A DNA stretch of 13,558 nt from JBBQAA01 sp038254195 (lineage in GTDB: Bacteria; Actinomycetota; Thermoleophilia; Solirubrobacterales; Solirubrobacteraceae). The position numbers were made by a program, and so were the translations under genes. Of the stretch, positions 12,465-13,558 are shown piece after piece; positions within the stretch are counted from its first letter, which is position 1; the number at the start of each line of letters is the position of its first letter. The stretch lies in the NCBI GenBank assembly GCA_038254195.1, contig JBBSGJ010000047.1, positions 1 to 13,558 on the forward strand. Direction: 5' to 3'. The notes below the pieces were generated by a model, which saw nothing but the letters and a program-made list of their open reading frames with translations, ran no database searches and was not told the DNA's origin.

Positions 12465-13558
12465 CGGACGGGCGGACGAGGCCGTCGGCGAGCAGGGGGC
12501 CGCCGGCGCAACGATCGACGTGCCCCTGCCGCAGATGGGCGTCTCGGTCGCCGAGGGGACGGTGACCGAGTGGCGCAAGGGGCCCGGCGACGCGATCGCC
12601 GCCGACGAGACGATCTGCGAGGTCTCCACGGACAAGATCGACACCGAGGTGCCGGCGCCCGTCGGCGGGATCGTGGCCGCGGTGCTCGTCGCGGTCGGCG
12701 AGACGGTCGCGGTGGGGACGGTGCTCGCGCGGATCGCGGTGGAGGGGGGTGGCGGGACGGCGCCGCCACCGGGCACACCGGACGAGGCGGACGCCGCGCT
12801 CGATCCGCCGTCGGACACCGCGGCCCCGAAGCCCGCCGGCGACGGCAACGGCGCGGGCCCCGTGCGCCACTACTCGCCCGTCGTCGTGCGGATCGCCCAG
12901 GAGCACGGCATCGACCTCGCGACCGTCAGGGGCACGGGGCGGGACGGCCGGGTGCGCAAGCCCGACGTGCTCGCGCTCGTCGGGTCCCCCGAGGAGCCGC
13001 CGCTCCACATCGAGTCGCCCTACCGGCCCGAGGAGCCCCCGCCCGCGCCCGCGGCCCAGACCCTCCCGCGCATGCGCCGCTCCATCGGTGAGCACATGAA
13101 GCGCTCGCTCGACACCGCGGCAACGTGCACGACCTGGATGGAGGTCGACATGAGCGCGATCGAGAGCGCGCGGGAGCGCACTCAGACGACCGCGCTGCCC
13201 TGGGTCGCCCGCTGCGCGGTCGGCGCCCTGCGCGAGCATCCCGCCCTCAACGCCTGGCTCGAGGGAGACCGCCACACCGTCCACCGCGACGCGGTCCACC
13301 TCGGCATCGCGGTCTCCCTCGGCGAGGAGGGCCTCCTCGTCCCGGTGATCCGCGACGCCCACGAGCTCTCGGCGGAGGGCCTCGCCGCCCGGATCCGGGA
13401 GCTCGCCCGCCGGGCCCGCTCCGGCGACCTCTCCCCTGACGACGTCCGCGGCGGCACGTTCACCATCACGAACCCGGGCCAGTACGGCACGCTCATGGCC
13501 ACCCCGGTGATCCACCAGCCCCAGGTAGCCATCCTCGACCTCGAGGCGATCGTCAAGC
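12445..13558 (+). CDS. Dihydrolipoamide acyltransferase E2 (branched-chain type), 3' end outside window
   Basis: The frame is open from GTG 12445 to the window end (371 codons). A 23-residue lead precedes the lipoyl domain (IDVPLPQMGVSVAEGTVTEW ..., lipoylated Lys64 in STDKIDTEVPAP). A Gly/Pro/Ala-rich linker, a peripheral-subunit-binding domain (about 142-180, HYSPVVVRIAQEHGIDLATV ... GRDGRVRKPDV), another linker, and the catalytic domain from about residue 205 follow: LPRMRRSIGEHMKRSLDTAA, HLGIAVSLGEEGLLVPVIRD, GGTFTITNPGQYGTLMATPV, HQPQVAILDLEAIVK. The catalytic HxxxDG signature would lie just beyond the edge and cannot be checked. The DKIDTEVP lipoyl motif and the operon context fit a branched-chain or succinyl-type E2; context favours branched-chain. 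One lipoyl domain only. An E3 gene may follow outside the window. Confidence 0.9.
   Translation, partial: MTSSPISGRADEAVGEQGAAGATIDVPLPQMGVSVAEGTVTEWRKGPGDAIAADETICEVSTDKIDTEVPAPVGGIVAAVLVAVGETVAVGTVLARIAVEGGGGTAPPPGTPDEADAALDPPSDTAAPKPAGDGNGAGPVRHYSPVVVRIAQEHGIDLATVRGTGRDGRVRKPDVLALVGSPEEPPLHIESPYRPEEPPPAPAAQTLPRMRRSIGEHMKRSLDTAATCTTWMEVDMSAIESARERTQTTALPWVARCAVGALREHPALNAWLEGDRHTVHRDAVHLGIAVSLGEEGLLVPVIRDAHELSAEGLAARIRELARRARSGDLSPDDVRGGTFTITNPGQYGTLMATPVIHQPQVAILDLEAIVK

Noticed and set aside
11277..12848. 523-codon minus-strand frame opposite the second E1beta and E2
   Set aside because: It is antisense to well-supported genes, with compositionally biased sequence and no recognisable domain.
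12310..13515. 401-codon minus-strand frame opposite the second E2
   Set aside because: The E2 lipoyl, binding and catalytic motifs on the plus strand account for this DNA.
1..13558. CRISPR arrays, tRNA/rRNA genes, insertion sequences or phage genes
   Set aside because: I saw no spaced direct repeats, cloverleaf sequence, transposase motifs or terminal inverted repeats in this window by reading; no search tool was run.

Overview
The window is very GC-rich DNA with dense, strongly G/C-ending coding frames and short gaps. Actinobacterial-style TANNNT -10 elements sit 7-9 nt before several start codons. Gene content (YcaQ-family protein, CYP125-like P450, two 2-oxoacid dehydrogenase operons, remnant ECF sigma gene) suggests a high-GC actinobacterium, perhaps class Thermoleophilia. 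That placement is inferred from style and remembered family resemblance, not from a search.

Layout. (1) 55-603 (+): DsbA-fold / 2-hydroxychromene-2-carboxylate isomerase-like protein. (2) 624-1844 (-): YcaQ/AlkZ-family winged-helix DNA glycosylase. (3) 1843-5295 (+): a tight pyruvate-dehydrogenase-type operon E1alpha-E1beta-E2. (4) 5322-5747 (-): small cupin. (5) 5940-7385 (+): an Xre/RES toxin-antitoxin module whose antitoxin is split by an apparent one-base loss and whose toxin frame has no stop until it is deep antisense to the next gene. (6) 7154-8389 (-): cytochrome P450, divergent from (7) 8452-8838 (+): a zinc-ribbon membrane protein; an 18-bp perfect palindrome lies between them. (8) 8883-9692 (+): two pseudogenes, an ECF sigma factor with its middle deleted and its overlapping membrane partner with two frame changes. 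(9) 9689-10279 (-): unknown three-helix membrane protein. (10) 10432-13558 (+): a second operon, of branched-chain 2-oxoacid dehydrogenase type (E1alpha-E1beta-E2), with E2 cut by the window end.

The two dehydrogenase operons would each build a multienzyme complex: E1alpha/E1beta decarboxylate a 2-oxoacid with thiamine diphosphate and load the acyl group on the lipoyl arm of E2, which passes it to CoA. No E3 (dihydrolipoamide dehydrogenase) is present, so both must use one encoded elsewhere. The GDG thiamine motif in the first E1alpha and GEG in the second separate pyruvate-type from branched-chain-type enzymes. The stretch between the operons (about 5.75-9.7 kb) looks accessory: it holds the toxin-antitoxin module and all the broken frames.

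I found no CRISPR array, insertion sequence, tRNA or rRNA. The best candidates for something unusual are the damaged RES module, the Tyr in place of the conserved Asp in the first E2, the overlapping divergent start signals at 1842-1870, the palindrome at 8407-8424 and the leader hairpin at 10353-10378. I see no convincing wholly new system.
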